The notes: generated by a model from the sequence alone, not told the origin. Positions 12,882-25,432 are shown, counted from the first letter of the stretch. The stretch is DNA of 64,000 bases from Patagioenas fasciata (GCF_037038585.1 NC_092520.1:121800001-121864000), one strand, 5' to 3'. Translations and numbers: made by a program.

Positions 12882-13600
12882 TGTCATGGTTTATCCTGAG
12901 CTAACAATAAAACCACGATAGCCGCTCTCTCACTCCCCCCACTCCCTAAATAAGGGAGACAATTGAAAGGGAAGGGAGAAACTTGGATTGAGATAAACAC
13001 AGTTTGATAAAATAATAAAATACTAATACACTACTAATAAATATATATATAATACAATATAAGTAGAATATAAAATAAGAGGTACTTGATGTAATTCCTC
13101 ATGAATTCTGTCCACACCAAGAAGCTAGTCCCAGGAAGCAGCACCTGGTCCCGAACAGCTGATCCTGGAGAGAAAAGAGAGAAAAAGGCCCAGAGGCCTC
13201 TGCAAACTGACAGGATGGCAAAAGGTCAAACCAACGATAGTCCCAAACAGAACTCCCCCAAACAGGTCTCTGAAAGTGAGGAGAATGGAAGATCCTAAAT
13301 CCTTACTCTCCTTAAATATGAAGCATGGCACTGATGGGATGGAACACTCTTATCGATCAGTCTGGATATCAGTCAAGCTCTGCCCCATCTCTTCCCCCCT
13401 TTCTCAATGCCTCACACCTGTGGGCAGAGTGCTCTGAATGTCCTTGGCTCTCAGACTAGAGCAATTAAAAACATTAACTATGTCCCGGGGTGTTATCTCC
13501 TTGTTCTCAAACTAAGTCCAAATAGTGATCGTGCTAGCTATGAAAAACAAAGGTTTTTAACTGTGTGAAGAAAATTAACTCATTTTCAGCCAAACCAGCA
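12882..13600 (+). mobile_element. Solo LTR of an avian endogenous retrovirus
   Basis: This is a complete LTR of about 719 bp. It starts TGTCATGGTTTATCC, continues through CCGCTCTCTCACTCCCCCCACTCC and a GGGAAGGGAGAAA purine stretch, and ends GCCAAACCAGCA. That structure is shared by a family of LTRs widespread in birds. The ends are TG...CA, and the same AACAAGC borders both sides, so both insertion boundaries are intact. Between them there is no gag, pol or env sequence and no second LTR, which is what recombination between the two LTRs of a provirus leaves behind. An AT-rich stretch at 13005-13075 has several AATAAA-like signals. A 6-bp duplication would fit a class II (ERVK-like) element and 5 bp an ERVL; I cannot assign the class firmly. 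The open frames inside it are chance. Confidence 0.88.
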
Positions 13601-13607
13601 AACAAGC
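13601..13607. repeat. LTR target-site duplication, right copy
   Basis: This AACAAGC matches 12875-12881 exactly and marks the right-hand insertion edge of the solo LTR. Confidence 0.8.
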
Positions 13608-15330
13608 TAGGCCTCCTTTGAACTTGTGCAGTTTGCTCTTTGCACAAATATTACCATATTCTTGTTGAGGGTAGAGAGAAGGACAAGTAGTGAGTATTCT
13701 AGTATAGCTCTACCAAAAGCTGTTATTAACAGATCATGTACAATAACTATAAAGAAGGAATGTCAGGGAAATGATGTTGATTCTTCATCCAGCTTTGCTT
13801 TTAGTAAATCCACTAGGACTGGAACCTAACATGTTAACTCTTTCAGCTCTACTATCAAAAACTTTGGTCAGGCAAGACATACTATAGCCATGGATGCTAT
13901 AGCCAACGTGAAGATAAAAACAACATGTTTGGCAGAAAATTTGTCGCAGATGAGTACCAAGTAGAAATGACACAAGTGTTGTTAGTAAACAGCATCATCT
14001 CGGCTTCTCAGAAGCAATTACACCCACATGCATATCTGCTTTTAAAGTCCATAGTAATTTAGAATGATCTCCTTATAAGCCTTGAGTTGAAAAAGTAAGT
14101 ATGCGTGAGATGGAGGAAGGAAAAAAGACAGCAGTTCTCATGAGAGATAAAGTTGGATTATGACTTCATAGGAGTGAAAAATGACTAAGATCCTCAATAT
14201 CATTGTCTTTTGTAAAAATAAATATTTATCAAACTTATATTTATAAAACTAATTAAGCAATGAGGCAGGCATCTTGCCCTTGACTAATACAATTTTAATT
14301 TATGTCAAGTTGTAGCTGCCTATGTGAAAAGATTAATTTAGATCTAGCATTGATGTAGGAGACTGAGCTGACCAAATTAAATTCACACTTGAAATATATT
14401 GTTCCCTATGTATGTTTGGTGAGTGAGAACAGTTTAGTAACCAGTCTGAATAATAATAATGATTGCTTCTTGCTTGCAGACAGCTTATTGTCTCCAAAGC
14501 ATTGCAGATTTGAAATGTTCTTCTTTGTTCATCAGAATTCAGAATGGTTACCAAAAGTATCCACCCCAAGAGTTACAGATACAGTCTGTAAATGACAGGT
14601 CAATTAGGAAGGCAGCATGAATTCCTAGAAATGCTGGAGAACAAGGGTTGGACAGAATACATTACAAAGAAATTGTGAAAGTGACTTAATTTTTGTAACA
14701 GAAAATCAGAACACAGGACAGAGGTAGGAAAGCGCAGAAAAATAAATATCGACGCTGCCCTCATTAAATACTTGCCTCCTACTGGAGATGAAAACCTGTC
14801 AAATTCAGGAAGAAAAAAAAAAAGAAAAGCAAGCCAGAAGAAAATTTTTAGGTTGGTAGCAGCATCTGGTTTTGTGCAGGGAGAGAGGATTTATTAAGAT
14901 ACTGTGATGGGACAATAAGAAAATAGAAAACACAGGACTGCGAAGAGTCTACTGAACAGCTTGAAATAAACAGTATAGATGGATCTAGAGATCACCTGCA
15001 TTCAGATGTCAACTTCAGAAAAAGGTGGTACACTGGCTGTAGAAATCGGTCCCTCCCGTTGCAGAGGTATGCATTATTACTGTCACTTTTTCCATCACTA
15101 GTACCAAAAGAGGCAAAGTAATTTACTTATTTGGTTTAGACTGGGACAAAGAAAAAAATATCCAGAGTCATGCAATTTGAGCTGAATGAAGTATTTCGGG
15201 CAAATAAAACCTTTCGAATTATGCAGTTTTGAGCAGACCAAAACCTTGCATGAATTTAATCAAATTCCAAAGAATATTTCCAAACAGGATAAGTGGGGAG
15301 AGAAAAATAAAAAATAATATTACCCCCCTC
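13608..15330. other. Unique non-coding DNA
   Basis: No recognised gene or interspersed repeat. A short A-rich run is present at about 14812-14828. Open frames are under 80 codons and without motifs. Confidence 0.5.
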
Positions 15331-15406
15331 CCCAACAACAAGAAACAAAACAAAACCAACCAACCAACCAACCAACCAACCAAACCAAACCAAACCAAAC
15401 CAACAA
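15331..15406. repeat. (AACC)n / (AAACC)n microsatellite
   Basis: An A/C-only tract begins with irregular CAACA and CAAAA units. It settles into about seven AACC units (15356-15382), then about four CCAAA units (15380-15402). The change of unit length within one array suggests a compound repeat that grew by slippage. It creates low-complexity open frames on both strands that should not be taken as genes. Confidence 0.93.
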
Positions 15407-18047
15407 CTTTAAAATCATTATTTTGAATAAAGTGCAATGGTTGGTAATTTTGTGTTTAGAAATAAGGTTTTCGAGTTTTGTTACTGAGGTCAAATAATGT
15501 TTTAGGAAAACAGGGTAAACAACATATACCTTAGAACTTTAATACACAGTGAAACTCTTTCTATTCAAACAAGTTTGGACTTAAGTTTTAATAATTCAGC
15601 CTCACCTTTTTTTGCACTTCCAAACCAAATTTAGCTGTGAAATACTATGATTTAAGAAAACTGAAACAAAACAAACTGAAATGATCTTCAGAGTGATAGC
15701 CCTTGTGTAGCTCCAGCTCTGAGTGAGGAAAGGCAGTTTCAGCAGCCCCTGGGAAAACTCTGCAAGCAGAATGAAGAAAACTGCTCATGTACCTCTCCAA
15801 AACTGAGGTACAGGGACAACCCCTGGCATATAGCAGTGCTCTCTGCACCTTCATCATCCTGGTGAGAGGAGCCTACAAAGCTGGTAAAGTTCTGCCACTA
15901 CATTGAACAATGAGCAATTTTCCCGATACACACAGCGAGGACACCTGCTATTTGTGTCCAACATGTAAATAGGGAGAAGAAAAATAAAAAACTGTTTCAA
16001 CTTGTTTATCCTGTAGCATCAAGAGTGGTCCAAATCCACAGATAAAGACTGGTAGATCCAGTAAGAGCACACGGGCAGGGGCTGGGCCACCTCAGAAATA
16101 CAGGTTTGTAATTTTTCACTTTTCAGCCTACAAAATGGAAACAAAAAACACTTGAGTTTTGTCAAAGTAACATGCACTATTGATTTCAAGGAACTCAAAG
16201 GCACTACAGTAACCACATAAGGCAGTATAGTAACCACACACACTATAATAACCATATAAATACCAAGACATGAGTAAATATAAAGGTACCAAGTTGGCCA
16301 GAGTATGCCTTTTCTGCTACATGAAAGAAAAGAAATTATTTTAACACAGACATAATTAATGCACTGTTGAATTATTAATCTGTGTGAGTGTGCCAAAGTG
16401 ATTAGTCCATTATTAAGGTTTTCATCCTTTCAAAATTGTACAAAATATTTCAATAAAACAATTTTCTACTTTCAATCTAACTTATTAAAGAATAGGTTAT
16501 AGCAGTAGTTATGTAGTAATGGAAGAATAATCAGGTATGCTCACAAAAAGTCTGGAATAAAGGAACAAGAAATGCTCCACGTGTAGCTTTCTTATCAGAA
16601 GCTCAGTTTTCTGAGGAACAGAACAGCAAGATACTGATTGAACATGTTTGCAAAACTAGTGTGGAAGCATTTCTACCAACCTCAGTTATATCATCTATAT
16701 GCAGTAATACTGTTCAATTAAAGTGTCACAATCTCTTATTTAGGAATATAAACTTTGACTAAATAATCTTATTTCTGGCAAAAGGTAGACCAAGAATATT
16801 ATACTTTCACAATGAATAAAAATAACAAAATCAGAATATCCAAAGTAACTCAACACCTTTGAGATGGTTTAATTAAACTGGAGCCAACTGAGATTAATTT
16901 GTTCCCTGTCATCAGCTCAGGTAGGAGCTCTAAAGAAAGGCAATATGTCAGACTTAATTGTGCCTTATTTAATGTGAAAAAGGCAGTAGACTCTCTAGGG
17001 GTCACCAGAGTAGTAAAACAATCTTTTAATTACTTCAGTTGTCTGGTTTCACCATTGCTTGGGGAGATGCCCTACCACTGCTTCTTGGTTGTTGTCTCAG
17101 TACAGCACCTGTCCCATGTGGCAGTGACATAACCACACTGAAATACCTACCCTAAGAGTTTTATGCATCCCTCTGAAACACCCTGTGCCAGCTGCTGTCA
17201 AAGTGAAGATGTTAGTCTGAGGTGAACATACCTTCATGAATAACAGTACAGGCCAAGATGATTCCTAGGGAGAGGAAAAGAAAAAATAAGGGAATTGTCA
17301 TTCAACCTTCCTGACAGTTCACTCCTGAAGGAGTGCTGGTGAGGAAAAGTATCCAGATTTTCCACTAACTGTCACCATCCATAATGTCATAAGCTTGAGG
17401 TCATTCATCTGATGTCACAGGCATAGGGTGCTGCGTCTCAGTTTATCCCACAGTTCATTGTATGCATGGGGTCAGAAAAGCTGTGGTGACAACAGAGCTG
17501 CCACCATAGCAATGGGGCTTCTGGAAATGAGAAGAGCCCATGGCTCACCTGAGCAGCAAGAAGGTCCCATTTAATGGCATTTCTCCAGGTTTAAGGAGTC
17601 GAGATTAGTAGGAGGCAAGGAAACAGACACACAGTGAGCAGGGAGCCCAGCAGAATGAGAAAACACCAGGTTTGTCATGTATGTCTGCACCTGCAAGATG
17701 ATTTCAGGAGAAGTCCTTCTTCATATCAAAGCAGTGAGAGCACACCAGGGCATTTCACATCTGGGGCAGCAGCATGTGCTCTAGGACTCTCCTGCTCACT
17801 TACCATATACTGTCACACTGCAGTAGATTGACCCAAGTTTTAAAAACATCATACAGGAATTTCAGAGATGAGTCAATAAAAACTAAGTATAGACTTCAGG
17901 ATCTGAACACAACAGCAGCAGCACTTAGGTACAGCTATCTCGCAGATGAAAGGGAAATGTCAATAGGCTTAGCAAGAGTAAATCCCATTTAACAAGATAC
18001 ATTACACTATCTGCTGTAGCACAGACAAAAGCAAACATACATCTGAC
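15407..18047. other. Unique non-coding DNA
   Basis: No gene or transposon was recognised. A 125-codon minus-strand open frame (16019-16396) is within the range expected by chance and shows no domain. Repeated ATAGTAACCA/ACTATAATAACCA words occur around 16207-16252; they are only a short local duplication. Confidence 0.45.
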
Positions 18048-18090
18048 CTAAGAGATCCTTTCCAATCTCAAAAGTTTATCCTGTGGGACT
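18048..18090 (+). mobile_element. Probable CR1 3'-end relic
   Basis: The words CTAAGAGATCCTTTCCAATCT followed by a degenerate TATCCTGTGGG resemble the plus-strand CR1 terminus (CTAAGGTCCCTTCCAACCCAA ... ATTCTGTGA) with several substitutions. No further CR1 homology is visible upstream, so this would be a very short or very old remnant. A chance match cannot be excluded without alignment. Confidence 0.4.
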
Positions 18091-18392
18091 CGGCATGGCA
18101 CCCTCAAAAGACTAGAACTGTGAATGAAATATTTCTGAGATTCAGCTCTGTGATAGACTCTTGACACAAACATAATATCCCCATTTTATACAAAGAACAG
18201 TTTTCACAGCCATGCCACCTCTGATCTCTTACTCCTGATCTTTAAAGATCTCTAAAATACCTTCCAAAGACAAGCCTGGAGCTAGCATTTTAAACTGCTG
18301 GTCACTAAAAAACAGGGATTCGATAGAGATATTGATTTCATGGCACAATATACTTTCCCCTCCACTACTCTTTCCATGTTCCATTCTATAAA
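18091..18392. other. Unique non-coding DNA
   Basis: A short stretch between the possible CR1 relic and the pyrimidine tract. Nothing recognisable is seen in it. Confidence 0.5.
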
Positions 18393-18452
18393 TTTCTCTC
18401 TCCCTTTCCCTTTCCCTTTCCCTTCCCTCTCCCCTCTCCCCTCTCCCCTTTC
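18393..18452. repeat. 60-bp pure pyrimidine tract, (TTTCCC)n / (CCCCTCT)n
   Basis: Sixty consecutive C/T residues contain no purine. The first half is TTTCCC units and the second half is CCCCTCT units. There are eight runs of three or four C (18402-18448), separated by two or three bases. The minus strand therefore carries eight G-runs with short loops, which satisfies the usual four-run G-quadruplex pattern more than once. Long homopurine/homopyrimidine stretches of this kind can also form triplex DNA. Whether it does either in the cell is not shown here. Confidence 0.93.
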
Positions 18453-18890
18453 ATCTTTCCCTCAGAGAGATAACTACCTTATCAACTTTGTCTACTCTAC
18501 ACATACTACCTTTTCTTTCAGAGCTAGTTTAGCTGGTATATGCCTGAGCAATTGCTTAAATTTTGTATTTAGCTCTGAAGTCTAATTCTTTTTCAGAGCT
18601 GAGGAATACTGGCGTGCCTGAAAATTTGCCTTCCTTTCCAAATTATGCCAGCTGATTAAATAAAAGATGACATCTCAATGTGCACATCTGTTTTGGCCTC
18701 AACCACATATTTATAAATATTTCTGAAGTTGGAAGGTTAAGAAAACACAGTAAGTAAAGCACACGAAGTTAAATAAAATATGAGACATGATAAGGCCCTA
18801 TTCAACTAAACAGCAAAGTGGATCAACATGTAGTTGTGGAATCATAAATAATCCATGTGAGGAGTAGTCACAATGGACTATGTCTGAACA
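18453..18890. other. Unique non-coding DNA
   Basis: Contains a splice-acceptor-like TACCTTTTCTTTCAG at about 18508-18522, but a stop codon follows soon after and no donor pairs with it. Nothing else was recognised. Confidence 0.45.
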
Positions 18891-19027
18891 TTTTTTTTTT
18901 CTCTTTGCTCCCCACGCCCCCCCCCCCAAAAAAAAAAAGAAACAACACCCAAAAAAAACCACCAATCAAAACAAAACAAAACACCAATCAAACAACCAAA
19001 ACCAAACAAGCAAACAAAAACAAACAC
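18891..19027. repeat. Low-complexity T10 / C11 / A11 and (AAAC)n tract
   Basis: The tract consists of T10 (18891-18900), a C-run of 11 (18917-18927) joined directly to an A-run of 11 (18928-18938), then about 85 bases of irregular CAAA, CCAA and CAAAA units. It yields lysine/asparagine/glutamine/threonine-rich reading frames, which are an artefact. The homopolymer junction is a likely site of assembly or sequencing length error. Confidence 0.9.
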
Positions 19028-22000
19028 CAGAAGATTCTGGTAACAATTTGCTGTACCTGGGCAGCTTCATATTAAAGTAAAAAAGTGCTAGCACTGTCCA
19101 ACAGACTGCACTTGGACCAAAATGAGAGCTCTCTTCTAAACATAGTGTATAGATAGTGTACTCTGTGGCTGCTCCACCTGCTGATTCAGGAAAGCAAGGG
19201 TCTTCTCTAGGCTCTGTCTCACAGCCAATACCTTGTGTTTGTCTTGGAAGCCATGGGGCAGCCTAAAAGGCACTTGATGTTTAGGAAATTCAATCTAACT
19301 TAAGAAACCTGTACGTGAGGAAGATCTTCAGGCTCCCCCTTGGTTTGACTCAGCGAAAATCCAAAGCCTATCTCAAATATTCTAAGTCAATACTGGCTGA
19401 GGACAAGGTGCTCAAGACATGGACAACAAACTAAGAATCCCACCCTTTCTCAATGACAAAGAAAACCAGCCATGATGTGAAGGATCACTGCTCCCAGATA
19501 CTTTGCCAGTAGGACCAGCTTGTTAGGCTAGACATTACCCTCCTTAGTGACCTAATATGAACAAGAATGACAGTAAGATGTTAAAAATAAATTCAGAGGT
19601 CCAGTGGCACCACAAAAATAATCAGCTTGTAAGCTCTGCACATTTTTTTTTTTTTAAACACTGGTACCTATTTTTCCTCTTAGTACATTTTTTCTTTTAG
19701 CTAATCAGTAATTAAAAAAATCATTCCATAGAACGTCGTTAACTGCAGTAATAACTTCACTAGAGCCCTCATGAACTTTCATTGTATTTTTGATCCTTCA
19801 AAACAAGTGAAGATTTATAAAAAAATACAAACAGAAAATAACAGAATAAGATATAATAATTCCATAAATTTTATTTTGATGGACAGTATCCTTTCATACA
19901 TAGGACAGTTCCAATTTACCACATGAAAAATAATATAAATATCTCATAATGTATTGTGACACAGTTGTGATAAAATACAGCTTTGAGCCAGTTTTGATAA
20001 CAATTTGAGAATTCAAAGCATTAGAGCTACCAGTAGAAGACACCTATTTAAATTTGTTAGATGCTCTAAGTCCAGCCTTTGCTGCAAGCATTATTTTTGC
20101 TGTCTTGGTTTTTGTCAGGAGTTATTCACAGAAAGTGAATATCAGAAACAATGGCCGTGCTAAATTAAATCTGACAAATACAGGAAGGCAGCTTTAATAT
20201 TACCTGACCAACACAGACCAACTGAAAACTTAAAAGTCTTTAGCACTTTGTTTTGCTATCAGGAAAATATTTATTTTTAAAATACAGCAGTTACTGATAG
20301 ACACTTTTTTTTTTAATTCTTTTTTTTTTAAGAAGAGATTCATTTGAAATCCCAAACCTAAAGTAAAAAAATACATCCTTTGGCTACAAGCTATTATTAG
20401 ATTCTTTTTCAGGTTAATTAAAAAAAAAAAAAAAGAGATTCTGTATATAAAGTGATTTTAAAAATTAAATTATTATGCTTTTTATTATTATTTTACATAT
20501 ACCTAAAGAGAGTCAGTGGGGGACTAATTGCCAGAGTTGTTGACCATCCTATCAGAGAATAGTATAAGAGAACAAGAAAGTGAGAGAGAAGATCTAGCAC
20601 TCATCAAAATCAATCTGCTAGTGCTTTGAGAAGGTGCTGTTTACAAACAAACAAATAAATGGGGCTTTGCTAATCCACAGCTATGAATCCATATCACAGA
20701 ACATCATGGGCTCATGGACTGACAAGAAAGAAAAAATCACTACCTTTCCTTGCCACCACTCATAGTGTAAATAAAAGGTGGGCTGCTTTATTAAAATGAG
20801 CACAATATTAGTTTGCAATAAAGCAAAGACTTGCCTCCACTGTTACCTCAGTGTTACAGTGACTAAGAGGCTGGTTTACATGATGCTCGCATGTCCCCTG
20901 TGCCACATGAGAGCAGCTCCCCACAAGCAAAAGCAGCATTTGAGAATTCAGGAGTTAACTGAAAATATTAGAATTCTTGTTTCTTGAAAAAATGAAATAT
21001 GTTAAATTTAGTTTTAAAGCTCATTGAGAAACTTCATCCAAGGATTTTTGGGCCTTGAAAAGATCCTACAATCCTAGGAACATCTCGGAAACCACTTGGA
21101 ATTACAACTTATTTAAACATCAATGTACAGTCAGAAGTGACTGCAAGTCTGGGCACCATCAGAAGTGTCTGGACACCAGAACATGGTTACTCCCCCGTGT
21201 CAGGACACCTACTCAAAATTACAAAGTTTGTAACTAATTTGTTATCTGTCACACATTTTACCTCACTGATTCATCTACTTATCATTCATTACACAAAGGA
21301 AGCGAACTGAGGGGAATAATCTTTCTACTTAGCATACTAGATGTCAGCTGAATAAAGCTCTTGTCTGTCCATCCATTAGTAGTGTAGGAGTGAGATGCAT
21401 GATTGATTTGACTTTTCTTTCACATTGTTGAAAAATAGAAAACAACCCTGCTGCCATCAACAAACTATTCAACTTCTCACACTTGAATGACAGATATTGA
21501 TGCAACTGTCGTCTTCCTTGCAGATGATGGCCTAAAATGAACCCAAAGTTTAAAGAAAAATGAGAGTCAAAATCACAGGGTAGCAGTGATAGGAAGGCTG
21601 GTCCTGCCTGTGCAAACTGAGATGCACAATTTTGGCACAGCTCCACCAAAAATTTTGGATAATTGAGACTACAAGCCTACCTCCTGTTAACTGAATGTAA
21701 CACTCTTGCTTTCTGCTGACAGCTCTGAGAAAAAATACTCCCTCAGTGGTGAGTGATCAGACTCAGCTGAATGTATTGCGTATCACCTACTTCTCCAACT
21801 CCTGGCTTGGTGGGTGACCATGAAGAGCACATGCAGTAGAGAGAGGAGGAACATCTCTGGAAAGTGGTCCACCGCTCTTACATCAGAGGCTCCAATGCAC
21901 AGAGTCAGGCAAATGTGGTGGCTGAGCAGATTTCCATGTCCAGAATTTTGCTTCCCCTCTTGCTGGTATTCACTGCCTCCCTAGCACAGATGGAATGCAG

Positions 22001-22552
22001 GAGTCTGTGCCAAACCAAGCTTGGAAATTAAAGTGATCACACAGGCACACAACTGAGTTTTAACATCAAGCTGCTACAACTGACACACCCCTCCCAACCT
22101 CACTCTCCTAAAGGGAAGAGATTCAGCTAACATCAGCACATGCTGTTAACCCTTCCTAGTGTCACTCATCTTCAATAAAAGAGCTGTGCACTTCCAGAAC
22201 AGGGTGCAATATAAAACCTAAACAAGTCATCAAGGTCTTGTCTACTTCCGAGACTGCAAGAATAGGACCTTGGATCACATCTGTAAAAGCACTAAGATCT
22301 TGAAGTTTGCTTCTCCCAACCTTTTTGATCCTTTTTTTCTCTCCACTCTGTCAGTTTGCCCAAGGATGAAGCCTCCAGCAACAGGAATCTATGCAGCTTT
22401 TTTCATGATCACAGTCACGTACTGATATTTTAAATGCAGGGATGCAGGTTAAGACTCCGTTTCTAAGACCCTCTTCCGGAACCTGACTTGCCAGTTAGCA
22501 GATTCAGTACAAGACCTAAGCTCTGTTCTTTCACAGAGTGAGCCAGACACCA
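19028..22552. other. Unique non-coding DNA, very AT-rich in part
   Basis: 19650-20500 is especially AT-rich with T and A homopolymers (19644-19655, 20305-20330, 20419-20432). No gene or interspersed repeat was recognised. 21700-22500 is less AT-rich but shows no convincing exon. Confidence 0.45.
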
Positions 22553-22714
22553 AAAAAAAAAAAAACGACAAGATACTTCAATCTCCACACAGAAGTCCCA
22601 AGGTTAAGACAGGTGGGAGCTCTGATCTGCAGTGACCAAAGAGAGGGGAAATAGCACCGTGAGTGACAGAAGTAAAACAGCAGAACAAAGCAGTGATGAT
22701 AAATAAAAAGACTA

Positions 22715-22738
22715 TTTTTTTGGGGGGGGGGAGGGGGG
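22715..22738. repeat. T7-G10-A-G6 homopolymer cluster
   Basis: T7 is followed by ten G, one A and six G. A run of this type is prone to length error and could contribute to a G-quadruplex. An A13 run lies nearby at about 22552-22565. Confidence 0.9.
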
Positions 22739-23449
22739 ATCAATGAACACAGATTCTCTTTAATAAATGAATTTTGTACAATTACTCAGCTTCTTTTGTT
22801 GACTTCTACGTGATTTGTATCCAAAAGTAATCCAAAGGCTGTGTTTGTGATCCAGGGGCGGAAGCTTTAATGCATAGATCATTATCTGTTCTCAGAGGCA
22901 GACAACCTAGCACTGTCTTTTAAACCTATTTTCCCTCTTGAAGAGCAGGAGTTTTTCTAGGACTGAGAGAATAACCAAGGGATACCCATACTGTGCTTTT
23001 ATTTCAACCTTGTCTTTGACCCTGCAAACTGTGTAAAAATCCTGGACAGATATTGCCACCCTTCCCTAAAGCGCAAATAAACATTACTTAATTTACCTGG
23101 CATGATGCAGGGCAAAATGACCTCATGTACACCTCGATATGTCAGAAGTCTGTCAGGATCTGACTGCAATGAGAAGAAGGAAAGCAGAATTTGTGCCCAA
23201 TTTTGCCACAGCTTATAAGCCTTTATATAACACATACAAACAACTGACACAAATCTAGGGAGGTAATAAGTAGACAGGACTGGTTTGGGGACTATAAAGG
23301 ACAGAGGGCTGTCTAGTCCCAGAAACAATTGTTTAACTTCATTCAGAAAAGTAAAAGATAAAGATATAGCAGCACCAGTCCAGCTACACAAAACATGTCA
23401 GACCCACAACATTACATATGCCATAACTTCAAGCACAAAGGAACACATT
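22739..23449. other. Unique non-coding DNA
   Basis: A minus-strand open frame of 130 codons lies at 22999-23391. It has no known domain, signal or supporting splice context, and its length is within chance expectation. It is not called as a gene. Confidence 0.45.
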
Positions 23450-23540
23450 TTTATAATATGTATATACATACACATTTACACATATATCTCTCTCTATAAT
23501 ATATTAATATATTTACATATATACACACATAGGTATACGC
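23450..23540. repeat. Degenerate TA/CA-rich tract
   Basis: Mixed TATATACATA, CACATATAT and TCTCTCT units, alternating mostly purine and pyrimidine. This is a decayed dinucleotide repeat with no clean array. Confidence 0.75.
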
Positions 23541-25321
23541 AGGTTTGAGGAAAGGCAATAAGCAAAAAGGCCTAGCAACATTGACACATGAGGAAAAACC
23601 TGATTAGAATTAACTAAAAGCTGCTGGAATGATGGGAAGATTAAAATGAATGATTTGCACATGCTACAGAATGAGAGGGAAGGGTCTTGGTCTTTTACCT
23701 GTTACAGGACATTCATTACTTTTCACTCCTTGCCACAATGAGGAGGTCAATTTTGCAGTTGCCATGCTCTCTTGTGTGCCAGGGACTAAGCTATGCAACT
23801 TCTCACCCTCCTCAGCTGCCCTTGGGCATGTCATGCTATGAGCCTTCCCCTGGTTTTTGAAACGTGTCAAGGAAACACATTCCAGCTTCTGGGATGCCCA
23901 AATTCATCTGGCACTGCTGACACCCTGATGGGTTTGTTTGCAACCCTCATTTATTCAAATCTATTGTTTTGAAGAAAATAGGGGGCCCTTGTGCCTGTTA
24001 GGCTTCATTCTGAAATGCTTAAACATGCAAAGCAAGACAATTTCAGCAAAGAAAGTGGTTAGGCTGGAAGCAGTTACACACAAAAGAAGGCAGAGAAGTA
24101 CTAAGTTCCAGGCTGTCCTTAACTTCTGCCTGCTGCCAAGGCTTAGAGAGCTGTGTTGTGCTGAAGGCAGCTGAGACCAGCACCACAGAGGCATCTGTGA
24201 GATACAGACCTCTGTATCAGACTGGGGTCAGGCTAAAGGGACCTTTTCTCCAGCAATATGGGAGTATGACTACAATATCAACACATATAAATTAATTTTC
24301 AAGCATGTTGCCCTTACTTTTTTCCATTATTTAATTTTAGGGGAATACCAATTGTGATGAGCCTCATCTGTGAATATGTAAAAAGAAATATTTTTCATGC
24401 TTGTCTAGGGGTTATATAAAGATTTGACACATTGATTTCTCATGCTAGAATGCAGAGAGAACTGAGCTGGAATTTGCCTGACTTTGTATGTCCCAGGCAA
24501 CATCCCTTTCATTGTTGCATTTTTCATAGCTTGATACAATTTATAAACATGTCAGAGAAACCATTATCATTAAAATACTGTATTTCCACAGAGACCACAC
24601 ACTTAAAAATAAATCAACAATGCATATTACTAAGTTGGCACATGGCATCTCAATTTTCCAACACAAATTTGCAAGCTGGGGCCCACCATATTTAGTACTT
24701 ATCTACTTAATTTGAATCAGATTAACAATTTTAAATGTTCAAGGATTAAAGTTGTAACTGATTAAAATAAAATTAAGAGATGGGTAAGCTTTATCCCAGA
24801 GGAGAAAACCCCACCAGAAAACTAAACAAACTATTCCTTAAAATTCCAGTTGCAATGTGCAGAATGAACAAGTCATGGCTGATTCAAAGATGAAGTATTT
24901 TTGCTGCACATCTCAAAAAGCTAGAATTAAATTTTTGAGTTTGAAAACAGAAAAAAATAAGGAACATACACATTTCTTACTGAAAGTCCTATTTTGTTTA
25001 ATGTAAGATGACTCAAAACTGAATTTCACCTTAATGGACAAAAAAGAAATAAGCATTAACTAAAATTGGTCTTCACCCATGAATGTAAATCACAGTCAGT
25101 GCACATATACACTGTGCACTCGGAATGCAAAATCAACTATAGCATATATTCTAGGGATAAATTTTAAAAAACATTTCTTTCTCAACTTAAAATGGTTGCT
25201 AACAAAACTACTAAAAATTTCTGAGCGCTATAAACTTGGAATTACTCATACACTACCGGAAACCTCCAAAGTCCATCACTTTATATGGGAGGAAGTGGGG
25301 GAAGGAGAAGTGCATTGTCAG
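23541..25321. other. Unique non-coding DNA
   Basis: 23650-23870 has overlapping open frames on both strands of 63-68 codons, caused by locally lower AT content. No domain or recognised repeat is present. The remainder is plain AT-rich sequence. Confidence 0.45.
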
Positions 25322-25420
25322 TAAAAAATAAAATAAAATAAAATAAAATAAAATAAAATAAAATAAAATAAAATAAAATAAAATAAAATAAAATAAAATA
25401 AAATAAAATAAAATAAAAAA
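25322..25420. repeat. (AAAAT)18 pentanucleotide microsatellite
   Basis: T residues recur every fifth base from 25329 to 25414 without a break, giving 18 uninterrupted AAAAT units. A-rich sequence and a short ATATATAT run (to about 25429) follow. On the minus strand this reads as ATTTT units and creates an artefactual phenylalanine/isoleucine/leucine/tyrosine repeat protein frame. The lack of interruptions suggests that the array is young and probably variable in length between individuals. Confidence 0.97.
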
Positions 25421-25432
25421 ATATATATACTG

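Noticed and set aside
16019-16396. 125-codon minus-strand open frame
   Set aside because: Length is within chance expectation for 64 kb in six frames; no motif, signal or splice context.
18857-19080. Overlapping Lys/Asn/Gln/Thr-rich open frames
   Set aside because: They come from the C-run, A-run and CAAA simple repeat and have no coding character.
20694-20735. ATCACAGAACATCATGGG, similar to the start of a reversed CR1
   Set aside because: The following bases do not match the CR1 body.
22999-23391. 130-codon minus-strand open frame
   Set aside because: Same reason; no recognisable family.
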